A program made the position numbers and the translations under genes. From Mangrovicoccus ximenensis (lineage in GTDB: Bacteria; Pseudomonadota; Alphaproteobacteria; Rhodobacterales; Rhodobacteraceae): 56,010 nt of DNA. The notes under the pieces were generated by a model that was given only the letters and a program-made list of their open reading frames with translations, made no database searches and was not told the origin of the DNA. Positions 20,982 through 30,048 of this stretch are shown here, one piece after another (the first letter of the stretch is position 1; each line of letters starts with the position of its first letter). Location: positions 14,557 through 70,566 of the forward strand of contig NZ_QBKZ01000005.1 in the NCBI RefSeq assembly GCF_003056725.1, written 5' to 3'.

Positions 20982-21223
20982 ATGCCCGTCTACAGCGCAA
21001 CCGCCGGGGGCGAGACCTTCCGCTTCGGATCGCTCGCCGCCCTGATGGCCGCCGCCACCCCCGCCCGCTCCGGCGACCAGCTTGCCGGGATCGCAGCGGA
21101 AACCGAGGCCCAGCGGGTCGCGGCGCGCTATGCGCTCGCCGACCTGCCGCTCGCGGAATTCCTCAACGAGGCGCTGGTGCCCTACGAGACCGACGAGGTC
21201 ACGCGGCTGATCCTCGACACGCA
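20982..21223 (+). pseudogene. eutB: 5' fragment of ethanolamine ammonia-lyase large subunit
   Basis: The first 80 residues match the EutB amino terminus: the FRFGSLAALMAAATPARSGD segment, LAGIAAETEAQRVAARYALA, and YETDEVTRLILD. EutB with EutC and B12 converts ethanolamine to acetaldehyde and ammonia. Homology ends at DTQ (about 21223), and the same frame then reads Arg/Pro-rich nonsense to 21380. The remaining ~370 residues, with the active-site barrel, are absent. The start has GAGG six bases upstream, overlapping the kinase stop. Confidence 0.75.
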
Positions 21224-21882
21224 GGCTGCGCAAGCTCGGCGCCGTGCTGGAGGTCCACCCGCCCGCCGAGATCGACCGCCGCGTCGCCGCGGCCCTCGGC
21301 GAAGGCCAGGTGGCGGGCTGGATGCAGGGGCGGATGGAATTCGGGCCGCGCGCGCTGGGACAGCGCTCGATCCTTGCTGATCCGCGCCGCCCGGAGATGC
21401 AGAAGACGCTGCGCCCCTTCGCCCCGGCGGTAATGGCCGAACATGCCGCGGACTGGTTCGCGCTGACGGGGCCCAGCCCCTACATGCTGGAGGTCGTGCC
21501 CGTCGCGGAGCCGCGCCGCCGCAGCGCCGGCACGCCGGATCCCCGCGCGCCGATCCCCGAGCGGCTGGCTGTGCCGCGCTCGGAGATCCCGGCGGTCACC
21601 CATCTGGATTTTTCCGCCCGCGTCCAGACCGTCGACCGCGAAGTTTCGCCGCGCTTCCACGCGCTGCTTTCCGCCTTCCATGCCGCCACCGGCTGTCCGA
21701 TCCTCGTCAATACCAGTTTCAACCTGCGCGGCGAGCCGATCGTCGAAAGCCCCGAGGACGCCTATCGCTGCTTCATGGGCTCGGCGATCGACCTGCTCGT
21801 GGTGGAGGACTGCCTGATGACCAAGGCGGCGCAGCCCGCCGCCCTGCGCAAGGACTACCGCGATGACCTGCCACCCGACTGA
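21224..21882 (+). pseudogene. 3' fragment of a NodU/CmcH-family carbamoyltransferase
   Basis: The frame from LRKLGAVLEVHPPAEIDRRV to the stop is the carboxy-terminal (YrdC-like) domain of carbamoyltransferases, with the hallmark MEFGPRALGQRSILADPR and the family end PILVNTSFNLRGEPIVESPE. These enzymes use carbamoyl phosphate to carbamoylate sugars or natural products. The amino-terminal Kae1-like ASKHA domain of about 300 residues is missing: to the left the sequence is eutB in a different frame. It is followed closely by an SGNH hydrolase. Confidence 0.75.
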
Positions 21883-21903
21883 TCCCCGGACGAGGTGCTG
21901 CCG

Positions 21904-22848
21904 ATGGCGCTGATGACCCCCTCCGAGACCCTCGACTGGGAAGTCCAGCCCTGCGACATCCGCCAGGACGACCACATCCCCGGCGCGGTGACCACGCGCT
22001 ACGGCAAGGATGCCAGCGACACCGTGGCCTACCGCTTCAACAGCGCGGGCTTCCGCGGCAAGGACTACGACCCGGCCGCGCGCATCCGGATCTGCGTGAT
22101 TGGCGAAAGCAATTCCTTCGGCACCGGGCTGGCCGAGGAGCTGACTTACGGCAGCCGCGTCGCCGACCACCTTTCGGAGGCGCTCGGCATTCCGCGCGAC
22201 GAGGTCAACCTGCTGAACCTGTCGGTCGGCGGCGCCTCCGGCGACTATGTCACGCGGATGCTGCTGAAGCACGTGCCGGCGCTCGAATTCGACCTGGTGC
22301 TGCTCTACTACCCGCCGCCGCAGCGCATGGAATATTGCGGCGGCGGCGATTTCGAGCGCTTCAACCTGTCATCGATCCCGCATGACCGGATCGACGAGCT
22401 GCCGCCGCCGCTGGCCGGCTATCTCGAGCTCTACAACGAGCATGTCGGCCGGATCGCGATGATCAAGAACATCCTGCTGGCCCAGGGATTGCTGGAACAT
22501 GCCCGCATTCCCTATGTCATCGCCACCGAGCATCTGCGCCCCAACCTGCGCGGCCAGCCCCACCTGGCGCCGTTCCTCGGCGCGCTCGACGACCGCTGGA
22601 TCCTGCGCCACCGCTATTTCGTGATGCGGCTCGACCGCGCGGCGGACGGCACTCATGGCGGCCCGATCGGCCATGGCGCGCTGGCCATCGCCATGCTGCC
22701 GCTGATCGCGGCGCAGTTCGACCGCCATGGCGAGGAGGAGGCCGTGGAGCAGATCACCGAGCATCACCGCAGGATGCGCGCCGCCGATCCAGACTGGATC
22801 GCCATGCGCCGCGCGCTGCGCGAGGCCAAGGAGCGCGCGGGCAGATGA
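21904..22848 (+). CDS. SGNH/GDSL-type hydrolase
   Basis: This cytoplasmic protein of 314 residues has the SGNH blocks: nucleophile motif IGESNSFGTG (block I), NLSVGGASGDYV (block II Gly) and a DGTHGGPIGH Asp-x-x-His motif near the end (block V). No signal peptide or membrane segment is present. ATG 21904 is preferred, 9 bases after ACGAGG; GTG 21895 is an alternative. The preceding carbamoyltransferase remnant suggests a role in acylation or deacylation of a modified glycan or secondary metabolite. The substrate cannot be deduced. Confidence 0.7.
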   Translation: MALMTPSETLDWEVQPCDIRQDDHIPGAVTTRYGKDASDTVAYRFNSAGFRGKDYDPAARIRICVIGESNSFGTGLAEELTYGSRVADHLSEALGIPRDEVNLLNLSVGGASGDYVTRMLLKHVPALEFDLVLLYYPPPQRMEYCGGGDFERFNLSSIPHDRIDELPPPLAGYLELYNEHVGRIAMIKNILLAQGLLEHARIPYVIATEHLRPNLRGQPHLAPFLGALDDRWILRHRYFVMRLDRAADGTHGGPIGHGALAIAMLPLIAAQFDRHGEEEAVEQITEHHRRMRAADPDWIAMRRALREAKERAGR

Positions 22849-23028
22849 CGACGCCCTGCCCGATTGGCGCGACGCTTGGCACGCGGTCTCCTTCCTCGAG
22901 GATCTCGATCCGCAGACGGTGACCCGCGTCACGCTGCATGGCGAGGGCTTCGCGCTGTTTTTCGGCGCGGATGGCGCGCCTGCCTGCGTGCTGGACCGCT
23001 GCCCGCACCGCGCCTGCAGCCTCCGCCG
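22845..23028 (+). pseudogene. 5' fragment of a Rieske-type oxygenase
   Basis: One frame reads ALPDWRDAWHAVSFLEDLD, then VTLHGEGFALFFG and ACVLDRCPHRAC: the start of a Rieske [2Fe-2S] domain with its first Cys-x-His ligand pair. The second Cys-x-x-His pair and the catalytic domain are absent. The ATG at 22845 overlaps the SGNH stop but is out of frame with the domain by one base, so a one-base loss after MTT is likely. Homology stops at about 23028. Confidence 0.55.
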
Positions 23029-23102
23029 GGACCGTCCGCCCGGCCGGTGCGTCGGCGCCCGCGCAGGGCCGTCCCGTGGCCGGGGAACCGCGCGAGGAGC
23101 GG

Positions 23103-23777
23103 ATGAGCATGGCGGAACGGTTCCGGCTGTCCTGCTCGGTCAGCAGCGGCGCCACGCTCCAGTATTCGGACCATGACGACCAGAGCACGGAATACGGCAA
23201 GCTGAGATTCAGCCTCGGCTGCTCGGCGCGGCTGGCCGAGCGCGTCTCGGTGCGCGCCAACTACATCTACTACCCGATCCAGCACCAGCAGGCCCCCTGG
23301 GACCCCGACTATACCTACGCGATCTCGTGGCGCGTCACGGATGTGCTGCTGCTGGACTACTCGAACTACTCGGCCCGCTTCGCCGCGGCCGGAGCCTATT
23401 ACATGCCGACGCTGATGGACGGAAACCTCAGGGCCTACCTGGCGCTGCCGAAGATCCGCTTCGATGAAACCCGCGTGGCCTCGTGTTCCTTCGGGCTCGG
23501 CCTTCCCAGTCCCGCCGATGCCTCCTGGTCGCTGGGCTGCAACATGCCGCTGACCGAGAAGCTGCGCGTCGGCTTGACCGGATACGCCTATCCGCCGCGG
23601 GTGCACGAACCCTGGAGCCCGGATTTTTCCTATACGGCGAGCTACGAGCTGACCGAGAAGATCCGGATCAGCTACGCCAATTACAGCAACAACCGGCTGC
23701 CCTGGAACGATGACCGCTCGCATGGCCCCGGGGTCCTCGGCGGCAGCATCACCGTGTCCTACCGGCTGAGTTTCTGA
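23103..23777 (+). pseudogene. Outer-membrane beta-barrel-like protein, signal peptide missing
   Basis: The 224-residue translation is rich in alternating aromatic beta strands and ends YRLSF, with the terminal Phe recognised by the BAM machinery. GATLQYSDHDD and ANYIYYPIQHQQ are strand-like repeats. An outer-membrane protein needs a signal peptide; here the frame continues upstream to about 23030 (Ala/Pro-rich) and then runs into the Rieske fragment, so the 5' end is lost. ATG 23103 is just the first Met of the remaining frame. I do not recognise the family. Confidence 0.55.
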
Positions 23778-23787
23778 GGAGATCCGC

Positions 23788-24333
23788 ATGGCCCCGAGCG
23801 TCCTTCGTTCCCTGCTCGGCGCGGCGGCGCTGCTGGCGGCAACGGCCTCCGGACCCCGCGCCGAGGTGCGCTTCGGCAACGTGGCGGCAAGCGAGACGCT
23901 GGACAGGCCGGTGCGCTATGCGGTTTACCTGCCTCCAGGCTATGGCAGCGACGGGCGCGACTATCCGGTCCTCTACCTGCTGCATGGCGGCGGTTCGGGC
24001 CAGCCCTCGGACTGGTTCACCCTCGCGGGGATCGACCAGCTGCTGGACCGGATGATCGGCTCCGGCGAGATCCGGCCGCTGATTGCGGTGGCCCCGGACG
24101 GCCGCCGCGATGCCGGAAACGCTGTCGCCACCTATTTCCTCGACGATGCCGACGGCGCCACCCGCTGGGAAACCATGTTCTTCGAGGATTTCATTCCCGC
24201 CGTCGAGACCCGCCACCGCGCGATCGGCAGCGGCGATGCGCGGGCGCTCCTGGGCATCTCGATGGGCGGGGTGGCCGCGGCGGTCTATCAGCTGCGCGCC
24301 CCGGACCGCTTCGCCGGCGCCGCTGCGCTGGCG
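23788..24333 (+). pseudogene. 5' fragment of a secreted esterase D/enterochelin-esterase-like hydrolase
   Basis: It starts with a good ribosome binding site (GAGGAG) and a signal peptide (LLGAAALLAATASGPRAE). The alpha/beta-hydrolase core follows: VYLPPGYGSDGRDYPVLYLL, the oxyanion HGGG and the nucleophile elbow GISMGG near residue 155. At about 24333, shortly after FAGAAALA, homology ends and the opposite strand becomes coding. The Asp and His of the catalytic triad are missing, so the product cannot be active. Confidence 0.7.
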
Positions 24334-24334
24334 A

Positions 24335-24446
24335 AGCGCGCGCGCGCAGCCTCGCCGAGGTCATGGACCGCGAGCGGCCCCGATTGCAGCAGCCGTTCCG
24401 CCAGCGCGCCGCCCATGACGCCCAGCCCGACATAGCCGATCTTCAT
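24335..24446 (-). pseudogene. 5' fragment of a 3-hydroxyisobutyrate dehydrogenase-like enzyme
   Basis: From ATG 24446 the minus strand encodes MKIGYVGLGVMGGALAERLL, the NAD(P)-binding GxGxxG start of the 3-hydroxyisobutyrate/6-phosphogluconate dehydrogenase family. It continues for about 37 residues before hitting the esterase fragment. GGAGAGACG lies upstream of the ATG. The rest of the enzyme is absent. Two 5' gene ends thus meet head to head in opposite orientation here. Confidence 0.65.
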
Positions 24447-24523
24447 TCCGTCTCTCCCCCGGCCCGGCCGGTCTCTTCCCGAAAGGATGCGGCCCGGACC
24501 GCAGCGGCCCGGGCCGGATGCCG

Positions 24524-25366
24524 CTATTCCGCCGCCTTCACCGAGGAGGGCAGCCCGTCATTGTAGGGGATCGCGGCGGCGGCGGCCTGAGGGTCCGAAG
24601 GGCGCTTTTCGATCAGCGCCTGCAGCCCCTCGCGGAACTCCACCGAGCTCATCGCCAGAACCTGGCCGAAATCCTCGTAATCCATCAGCTCTGCCGCGCT
24701 GCTTTCGAAGGACTTCAAGAGCAGCTGCTTGGCCACGCCCATCACCTCGGCCGGACCGGAGGCGAGCTTCTCGGCCAGAGCCAGGCCCTTGGCGTCGACT
24801 TCGTCATCCGGCACCGCCTCGAGCGCCAGGCCGTTCGAGACGATCTCGTCCGCGCCCCAGGTGCCGTTGGTGTAGATGAAGTTCCGGGTCTTCGCGAGGC
24901 CGATGGTGCGCGGCAGCGTGTAGAGCGTCATGCAATCCGGCACCGCGCCGAGGCGGAAGAACCCGGCGCTGAACTTCGCGCTCTCGCCGACGATGACCAG
25001 ATCCGCCATCAACGCCAGCCCCATGCCGCCGCCGATGGCGACGCCGCGCACGCCGCAGACGACGGGGCGGTTGAGCTGCAGGAGCGGCGGGAACAGCGTC
25101 GCCGCATGGCGGAAGCGGCGGTGAACCGGCCAGGGCTCGTTGGCCTCGGTCAGCATGCGCAAATCGCCGCCCGCGCAGAAGTTCTTGCCCTTCGAGGTCA
25201 GGTAGACCGCGCGCACGGTGTGGTCGTCCTCGATCTCGCGGACGATGTCGCGCAGCGAGAAGCGCATCTCGCGGGTCAGCGAGTTGCTGGCCTTTTCATT
25301 GGCCAACCGGATGATCAGGACCGAGCCGCGGCGCTCGGTCTCGACATGGGGGTACTGGGTGATCAT
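24524..25366 (-). CDS. Enoyl-CoA hydratase/isomerase family protein
   Basis: This is a complete 280-residue crotonase-fold protein. The CoA-oxyanion stretch GKNFCAGGDLRML lies near residue 60, and a second oxyanion segment GVRGVAIGGGMGLALMADLV near 105-125. It should hydrate or isomerise enoyl-CoA esters. The usual catalytic Glu region reads FFRLGAVPDCM, so exact activity (hydratase, isomerase or lyase) is unclear. ATG 25366 overlaps the stop of the upstream SDR (ATGA on the minus strand), so the two work together in acyl-CoA breakdown. Confidence 0.85.
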   Translation of the reverse strand: MITQYPHVETERRGSVLIIRLANEKASNSLTREMRFSLRDIVREIEDDHTVRAVYLTSKGKNFCAGGDLRMLTEANEPWPVHRRFRHAATLFPPLLQLNRPVVCGVRGVAIGGGMGLALMADLVIVGESAKFSAGFFRLGAVPDCMTLYTLPRTIGLAKTRNFIYTNGTWGADEIVSNGLALEAVPDDEVDAKGLALAEKLASGPAEVMGVAKQLLLKSFESSAAELMDYEDFGQVLAMSSVEFREGLQALIEKRPSDPQAAAAAIPYNDGLPSSVKAAE

Positions 25367-26058
25367 GCAGCGGCCTCCGCCTTCGGCACGGCCACGCCGG
25401 TCGAAGAGCGCGAGCGGTTGCGGCCGCCATCGACCACCAGATCGGCGCCGGTGACGTACTGGCCCGCATCCGAGCACAGGAACACGGCCGCGCCCGCGAT
25501 GTCGGAGGTCTTGCCGAATTCGCCGAGCGGGATGGAGGACAGCTCCAGCTCCTTGCGGCCCGAATCCTCGTAGATGCGCTTGACGCCCTCGGTATCGCCG
25601 ATCGCGCCCGGCGCGATGGTGTTGCAGCGGATGCCGTCCTTGCCCCATTCGCCGCAAAGTGTCCGCATCAGCGACATGATGCCGGCCTTTGCGGCGCCGG
25701 CATGGGCACAACCCGGCCAGCCTTCCAGCGCGCGGGTGGTCGAGATCGCGATGAAGCGCCCGCCGAAGGAGGAGTCCTTCAGCGCCGGATAGGCCGCCTT
25801 GGCGCAGTAGAAGGTGCCGTTGAGGTCGATGTCGATCACGGTCTTCCAGGCATTGGTGGACATTTCCGATGCCGGGACCACGAAATTGCCGGCCGCGTTG
25901 GCGATCATGATGTCGAGGCTGCCATAGGTGTCGACGGCGGCCTGGACGGCGGCGGCGACCGCCTCGGGGTCGCGCACGTCGCAGGTCACGGCGGTCGCCT
26001 CCGCCCCCATGGCGCGCAGCTCGGCCATGCGCGCCGCGATCCGCCGCAGCGCCGCGGC
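25363..26058 (-). pseudogene. 3' part of a short-chain dehydrogenase, 2,4-dienoyl-CoA reductase-like
   Basis: The translation from TAVTCDVRDPEAVAAAV contains the SDR NAA(G) motif (IMIANAAGNFV), a conserved serine region (FIAISTTRALEG), AGAAKAGIMSLMRTL and GQYVTGADLVVDGG. PALKDSSFGGRFIAIS is the peroxisomal DECR-like layout. The amino-terminal Rossmann TGGxxGxG is missing, because from about 26058 the opposite strand is a carbamoylase remnant. Coupled to the enoyl-CoA hydratase, it would have acted on unsaturated acyl-CoA. Confidence 0.75.
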
Positions 26059-26061
26059 GCA

Positions 26062-26278
26062 TGGTTTCCCGGCCGCCGACCTGCTTTCCGCCGCCGGGCA
26101 TGACGCGCGCCACATGGCGCCCCTCTGCCCCTCGGCGATGATCTTCATCCCCTGCCGCGGCGGGCTCAGCCACCATCCCGACGAATGGGCCGAGCCTGCC
26201 CATGTCGCGGCCGGCGCCCAGATCCTGCTGGACGTCAGCCTCGATGCCGCCTCATCCGATCAAGGAGACCTGACATGA
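26062..26278 (+). pseudogene. 3' fragment of an M20 amidohydrolase (N-carbamoyl amino acid/allantoate type)
   Basis: The plus strand encodes SAAGHDARHMAPLCPSAMIF followed by PCRGGLSHHPDEW, the carboxy-terminal metal-site and SHxPxE motifs of the Zn-dependent hydantoinase/carbamoylase/allantoate amidohydrolase family. About 340 amino-terminal residues are missing. Its TGA overlaps the ATG of the cupin gene (ATGA), so this enzyme was part of the transport operon that follows. Such enzymes release ammonia and CO2 from N-carbamoyl compounds made in pyrimidine or purine-base breakdown. Confidence 0.75.
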
Positions 26279-27201
26279 CGATCAACGACATGGCCGAAAT
26301 GCCGGTCCAGCTGCCTGCCGCCCCGAAAAGCGACGCGGAGGCGCGCGGCCGCTATTTCAACTCCGGCAACGCCTTCAACATCAAGCTCCCGCCGGTGCCG
26401 CCGCGCATCCTGCGCGACGCGCCCGCACAGGCGCTGGCGAAGAACGAAACCGGCTGGGTGCTCTGCGACCTCTCCGCCGAGCTCGACTGCCCCTTCCCGG
26501 CGACCACGCCCCTGATGCTGGCGCGCTACGCGACGGTGCTGGCGGGCGACAGCCTCGACGTGACGCTCACCTGCACCGCCTCGGTCTGGTACGTGATCGA
26601 GGGCACGGCGACGATCCATGTCGGCGACGAGACGGCGACCTTGGGAAAGGGCGACATCTTCCTGCTGCCGGGCGGCGTCGGAAGCCGCATCGAGTCGTCG
26701 GAAACGGCTGTCTTCTGGGCGGTCGGCAACGATCCGCAGCTCGCCTTCGAGAAGGCGGCGCCGATGACCGGCGCGGAGGCCGCGACCGCCTTCGTCCATT
26801 ACCCGGCCGCCGAGATCCGCCACCAGCTCGACGTGGTCTATGGCCGCGACGCCAACGAGAGCACCTCGGGCCATGCGCTGATCTTCTCCTCGGAAGCCAC
26901 CGAGAAAAGCCGCAACATCGCGCCGACCCTGACGCTGTCGCTGAACACGCTGAAGCCGCAGAGCTTCCAGCCGCCGCACAAGCACAACTCGGCCGCGCTG
27001 ACCCTCGCCGTGGCAGGCGACCCGGCCTATTCGATGGTCGACGAAGAGAAATGCGACTGGTCGCCCTGGGCGACGCTGCTGACCCCGGCCGCCGCCAAGC
27101 ACAGCCACCACAATGACGGCGACACCCGCGCCGAGTTCCTGATCGTGCAGGATGGCGGGCTCTACTACCACGCCCGCACCATGGGGTTCGAGTTCTACTG
27201 A
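26275..27201 (+). CDS. Double-cupin protein
   Basis: This is a 308-residue bicupin. Cupin 1 lies around residues 85-150 (VIEGTATIHVGDETATLGKG, then DIFLLPGG). Cupin 2 lies around 215-295 with likely metal ligands in PPHKHNSAALTLAV and KHSHHNDGD. The architecture resembles gentisate-dioxygenase-like and ureidoglycine aminohydrolase-like bicupins. It lies between a carbamoylase remnant and a nucleoside hydrolase, with overlapping stops and starts on both sides, so it probably acts on the imported base or its breakdown product. AAGGAGA precedes the start. The activity is not identifiable. Confidence 0.75.
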   Translation: MTINDMAEMPVQLPAAPKSDAEARGRYFNSGNAFNIKLPPVPPRILRDAPAQALAKNETGWVLCDLSAELDCPFPATTPLMLARYATVLAGDSLDVTLTCTASVWYVIEGTATIHVGDETATLGKGDIFLLPGGVGSRIESSETAVFWAVGNDPQLAFEKAAPMTGAEAATAFVHYPAAEIRHQLDVVYGRDANESTSGHALIFSSEATEKSRNIAPTLTLSLNTLKPQSFQPPHKHNSAALTLAVAGDPAYSMVDEEKCDWSPWATLLTPAAAKHSHHNDGDTRAEFLIVQDGGLYYHARTMGFEFY

Positions 27202-28139
27202 TGCGGCTGATCATCGATACCGACACCGCCGGGGACGACTGCTTCTCGCTGCTGCTGGCAATGAAGACGCCGGGCGTCACGCTGGAGGCGGTGACGATCT
27301 GCAACGGCAATGTCGATTTCGACCAGCAGGCCGAGAACGCGCTGGCGACGATCGAGGCGGCAGGCAAGTCGGGCGACGTGCCGGTCTATCTGGGCGCCCG
27401 CAAGCCCTTGATCGGCGACTGGGAACCGGCGCAGATGCACGGCGCCGACGGGATGAGCGGCGCGGGCTTCCCGCCCGCCCGCCAGCGCCCCGAAGAGCAG
27501 CACGCGGTCGATGCGCTGATCGAGCGGATCATGGCCGCCCCGGGCGAGATCGAGATGATCGCCCAGGCGCCGCTGACCAACCTCGCGCTCGCCGTGACCA
27601 AGGAGCCGCGCATCGCCCGGGCGCTGAAGCACCTGTGGATCATGGGCGGCACCGACAATTCGGTGGGCAACGTCACCCCCTGCGCCGAGTTCAACTTCTT
27701 CATCGACCCCGAGGCGGCCGAGATCGTGTTCCGCGCGGGGTTCCGGATCACGCTCTCGACCTGGACGCTGACGCTGAAGAGCGCGGTCTTCGACGGCGAC
27801 CAGCTAGCCCGGCTCGACGCGCTCGGCACGGCCCTTTCCGACTTCCACGCCAAGGTGTCGAAGACGCCGCGCGCGGTGGCGGAGGAACGCTACGGCCGCG
27901 TCATCTGCACCTATCCCGACACGCTGACCTGCGCCTGCGCGATCAACCCCGCGCTGATCACCGAGGCACGCGACGCGGTGGTGCGGATCGAGACCGGCGG
28001 CACGATCGCCCGCGGCTTCTCGGCGGTGCACCCGGCGAAACTGGGCGCGCGCTGGCCCGAATACCGCAACAATGCCCGCGTCATCGGCGCCGCCGACAAT
28101 GACGCGTTCTTCTCGATGGTGGAGGCCGCCCTCGGATGA
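27201..28139 (+). CDS. Inosine-uridine preferring nucleoside hydrolase family protein
   Basis: This complete 312-residue enzyme opens with the calcium-binding signature LIIDTDTAGDDCFSLLLAM (DTDxGxDD) and has the later conserved MGGTDNSVGNVTPCAEFNFF with an N-x-x-x-D Ca ligand segment. The family cleaves the N-glycosidic bond of ribonucleosides. It starts on the last base of the cupin stop (TGATG) and its own stop overlaps the ABC ATPase start, so it is firmly part of the transport operon. The partner importer suggests a pyrimidine-type nucleoside or N-riboside substrate. Confidence 0.9.
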   Translation: MRLIIDTDTAGDDCFSLLLAMKTPGVTLEAVTICNGNVDFDQQAENALATIEAAGKSGDVPVYLGARKPLIGDWEPAQMHGADGMSGAGFPPARQRPEEQHAVDALIERIMAAPGEIEMIAQAPLTNLALAVTKEPRIARALKHLWIMGGTDNSVGNVTPCAEFNFFIDPEAAEIVFRAGFRITLSTWTLTLKSAVFDGDQLARLDALGTALSDFHAKVSKTPRAVAEERYGRVICTYPDTLTCACAINPALITEARDAVVRIETGGTIARGFSAVHPAKLGARWPEYRNNARVIGAADNDAFFSMVEAALG

Positions 28140-28978
28140 TGACCCGACCCCAGACAGATTTCACCGCCGCGGAGGCAGCCATGACCGAACCCGCAGAGCC
28201 GATCCTCGACCTGCGCAACCTCTCGAAGACCTTCGGCGAGGTGCAGGCGATCAAGGGCGTCGACCTGAAGGTCCAGCCCGGCGAATTCGTCACCGTCGTC
28301 GGCCCCTCGGGCTGCGGCAAGTCCACGCTGTTCAACATCGTCTCGGGGCTCGAGGAACCCGACAGCGGCTCGGTGCTGCGCTTCGAGGGCCGGTCCGTCA
28401 TGGCGCGCGACCTCTTGGGCAATGTCTCCTTCATGCCGCAGCGCGACCTGCTGCTGGCCTGGCGCAACGTGATCGACAACGCGATCCTGCCCCTGGAGAT
28501 CGAGGGCGCCAACCGCGCCGAGGCGCGCAAGGAAGCCGAGCGGATGCTGCCGGAATTCGGGCTTGCAGGCTTCGCGAAGCAGTATCCGCACGAGCTGTCG
28601 GGCGGCATGCGCCAGCGCGTGGCGCTGATGCGGACCTTCATGTTCAAGCGCGACCTGATGCTCCTCGACGAGCCCTTCGGCGCGCTCGACGCGCTGACCC
28701 GCACGATGATGCAGCGCTGGCTGCTCGATGTCTGGCAAAAGCACCGCCGCACCGTGCTGTTCATCACCCACGATGTCGACGAGGCGATCTTCCTCGGCGA
28801 CCGCGTGCTGGTGATGACCGCCCGGCCCGGCGCGATCAAGCTCGAGCGCAAGGTCGACCTGCCCCGGCCGCGCAATGCCGACCTCGTCACCTCCCCAGAA
28901 TTCATCGCTCTCAAGCGCGATCTGCTCGATGCGATCGAGGAAGAGAGCATGAAGACCTTCGGTCCGTCCTCGCATTAG
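28136..28978 (+). CDS. ABC transporter ATP-binding protein, nitrate/sulfonate/pyrimidine family
   Basis: This 280-residue ATPase has Walker A GPSGCGKST, Q-loop MPQRDLLLAW, signature LSGGMRQRVALMR and Walker B LMLLDEPFGALDALTR, typical of the SsuB/TauB/ThiZ group. It energises the importer with the binding protein and two permeases downstream. ATG 28136 overlaps the nucleoside hydrolase stop; an internal Met (MTEPAEP) is an alternative start. Translation coupling with the upstream catabolic enzymes links uptake to degradation. Confidence 0.92.
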   Translation: MMTRPQTDFTAAEAAMTEPAEPILDLRNLSKTFGEVQAIKGVDLKVQPGEFVTVVGPSGCGKSTLFNIVSGLEEPDSGSVLRFEGRSVMARDLLGNVSFMPQRDLLLAWRNVIDNAILPLEIEGANRAEARKEAERMLPEFGLAGFAKQYPHELSGGMRQRVALMRTFMFKRDLMLLDEPFGALDALTRTMMQRWLLDVWQKHRRTVLFITHDVDEAIFLGDRVLVMTARPGAIKLERKVDLPRPRNADLVTSPEFIALKRDLLDAIEEESMKTFGPSSH

Positions 28979-29034
28979 GGCCGCAGCCGGAGCCCGGGCG
29001 GAACCGGGCCCTTCAACCAGCACGGAGACTACCC

Positions 29035-30048
29035 ATGAAACGACGTTCCTTCCTTTCGACCCTCGGTGCCGCCGCCTCTGCCGCGGTTCTCGGCGCGCCC
29101 GCCATGGCGCAGGACCTGACCGAGGTCTCGCTGCGGCTCAAATGGCTGCCGCAGGCGCAGTTCGTTGGCTTCTACATGGCCAAGGAAAAGGGCTATTACG
29201 CCGAAGAGGGGCTCGACCTGACGATCAATCCGGGCGGCCCGAACCTGCTGACCGAGAACCTGGTCGCCACCGGCTCGGACACGTTCGGCCTGTCGGGCGG
29301 CACCGACTCCGTCTTCGCGGCGGTCGAGAAGGGCCTGCCGATCACCTGCATCGGCATCGCCCATCAGGAAACCCCCTTCGTCTTCGTCTCCAAAGCCGAC
29401 GGCCCGGTGCAGGAGATCGCCGATTTCCGGGACGCGGACATCACCACCTGGTTCACCGGTGCCAACTATGTGCTCTTCGGCATGCTGGCCGCCAACGGGC
29501 TCGACCGTTCGGCCATGAGCATCCAGCCGCAGCAGGTCTCGGTCACGCCCTTCGTCGACGGCCAGGTCGATGTCGTCACCGCGACCCGCTACAACGAGTA
29601 CTACACGCTGATGACCCGCGTCGGCGAAGACAACCTGAAGCGCTTCGTCCCCGAGGATTACGGCGTCTCCTTCCCGCGCGACACGCTGATCGTCGGCAAT
29701 GACTTCGCCGCCGAGAACCCCGAGCTGGTGCAGGGCTTCGTGCGCGCCTCGGTCAAGGGCTGGCTCGACACCTTCGCCGACAAGGAAGCGGCGATCGACC
29801 TGATCCTCAGCGAGGCGCCGACGCTGGAACGGCCGCACCAGGAATTCATGCTCGACGAGATCGAGAAGATCATGCTGGCCGGTGCCGCCGCCGAGGACGG
29901 ACTCTTCGCCATCGACATGGACGCCGTCAGCAGCGCCCACCAGATCCTCGTCGATTACGAGGTGCTGGGCGGCCCGATCGATCTGGAAGCGGCCTTCGAC
30001 AGCCAGTTCGTCGATGCCATCCCGGCGGCGGAGCGCCTGCCGCAATGA
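29035..30048 (+). CDS. THI5/NMT1-like periplasmic binding protein
   Basis: This is a 337-residue solute-binding protein of the NMT1/THI5 family, which also binds thiamin pyrimidines, riboflavin or nucleobases. It has a Tat-like signal, MKRRSFLSTLGAAASAAVLG, cleaved after AMA. The domain begins VSLRLKWLPQAQFVGFYMA and shows the family GGTDSVFAAVEKGLPI loop. Length is normal. The residues that decide ligand choice (the CCCFC-like motif of pyrimidine-synthesising THI5) are not present, so it is a transporter component, not an enzyme. It is preceded by CACGGAG and overlaps the first permease (ATGA). Confidence 0.9.
   Translation: MKRRSFLSTLGAAASAAVLGAPAMAQDLTEVSLRLKWLPQAQFVGFYMAKEKGYYAEEGLDLTINPGGPNLLTENLVATGSDTFGLSGGTDSVFAAVEKGLPITCIGIAHQETPFVFVSKADGPVQEIADFRDADITTWFTGANYVLFGMLAANGLDRSAMSIQPQQVSVTPFVDGQVDVVTATRYNEYYTLMTRVGEDNLKRFVPEDYGVSFPRDTLIVGNDFAAENPELVQGFVRASVKGWLDTFADKEAAIDLILSEAPTLERPHQEFMLDEIEKIMLAGAAAEDGLFAIDMDAVSSAHQILVDYEVLGGPIDLEAAFDSQFVDAIPAAERLPQ

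Noticed and set aside
22938..23777. A 279-residue fused protein reading from the Rieske region into the barrel protein
   Set aside because: The first ~30 residues are the Rieske sequence read in the wrong frame, so the long form is an artefact of the join.
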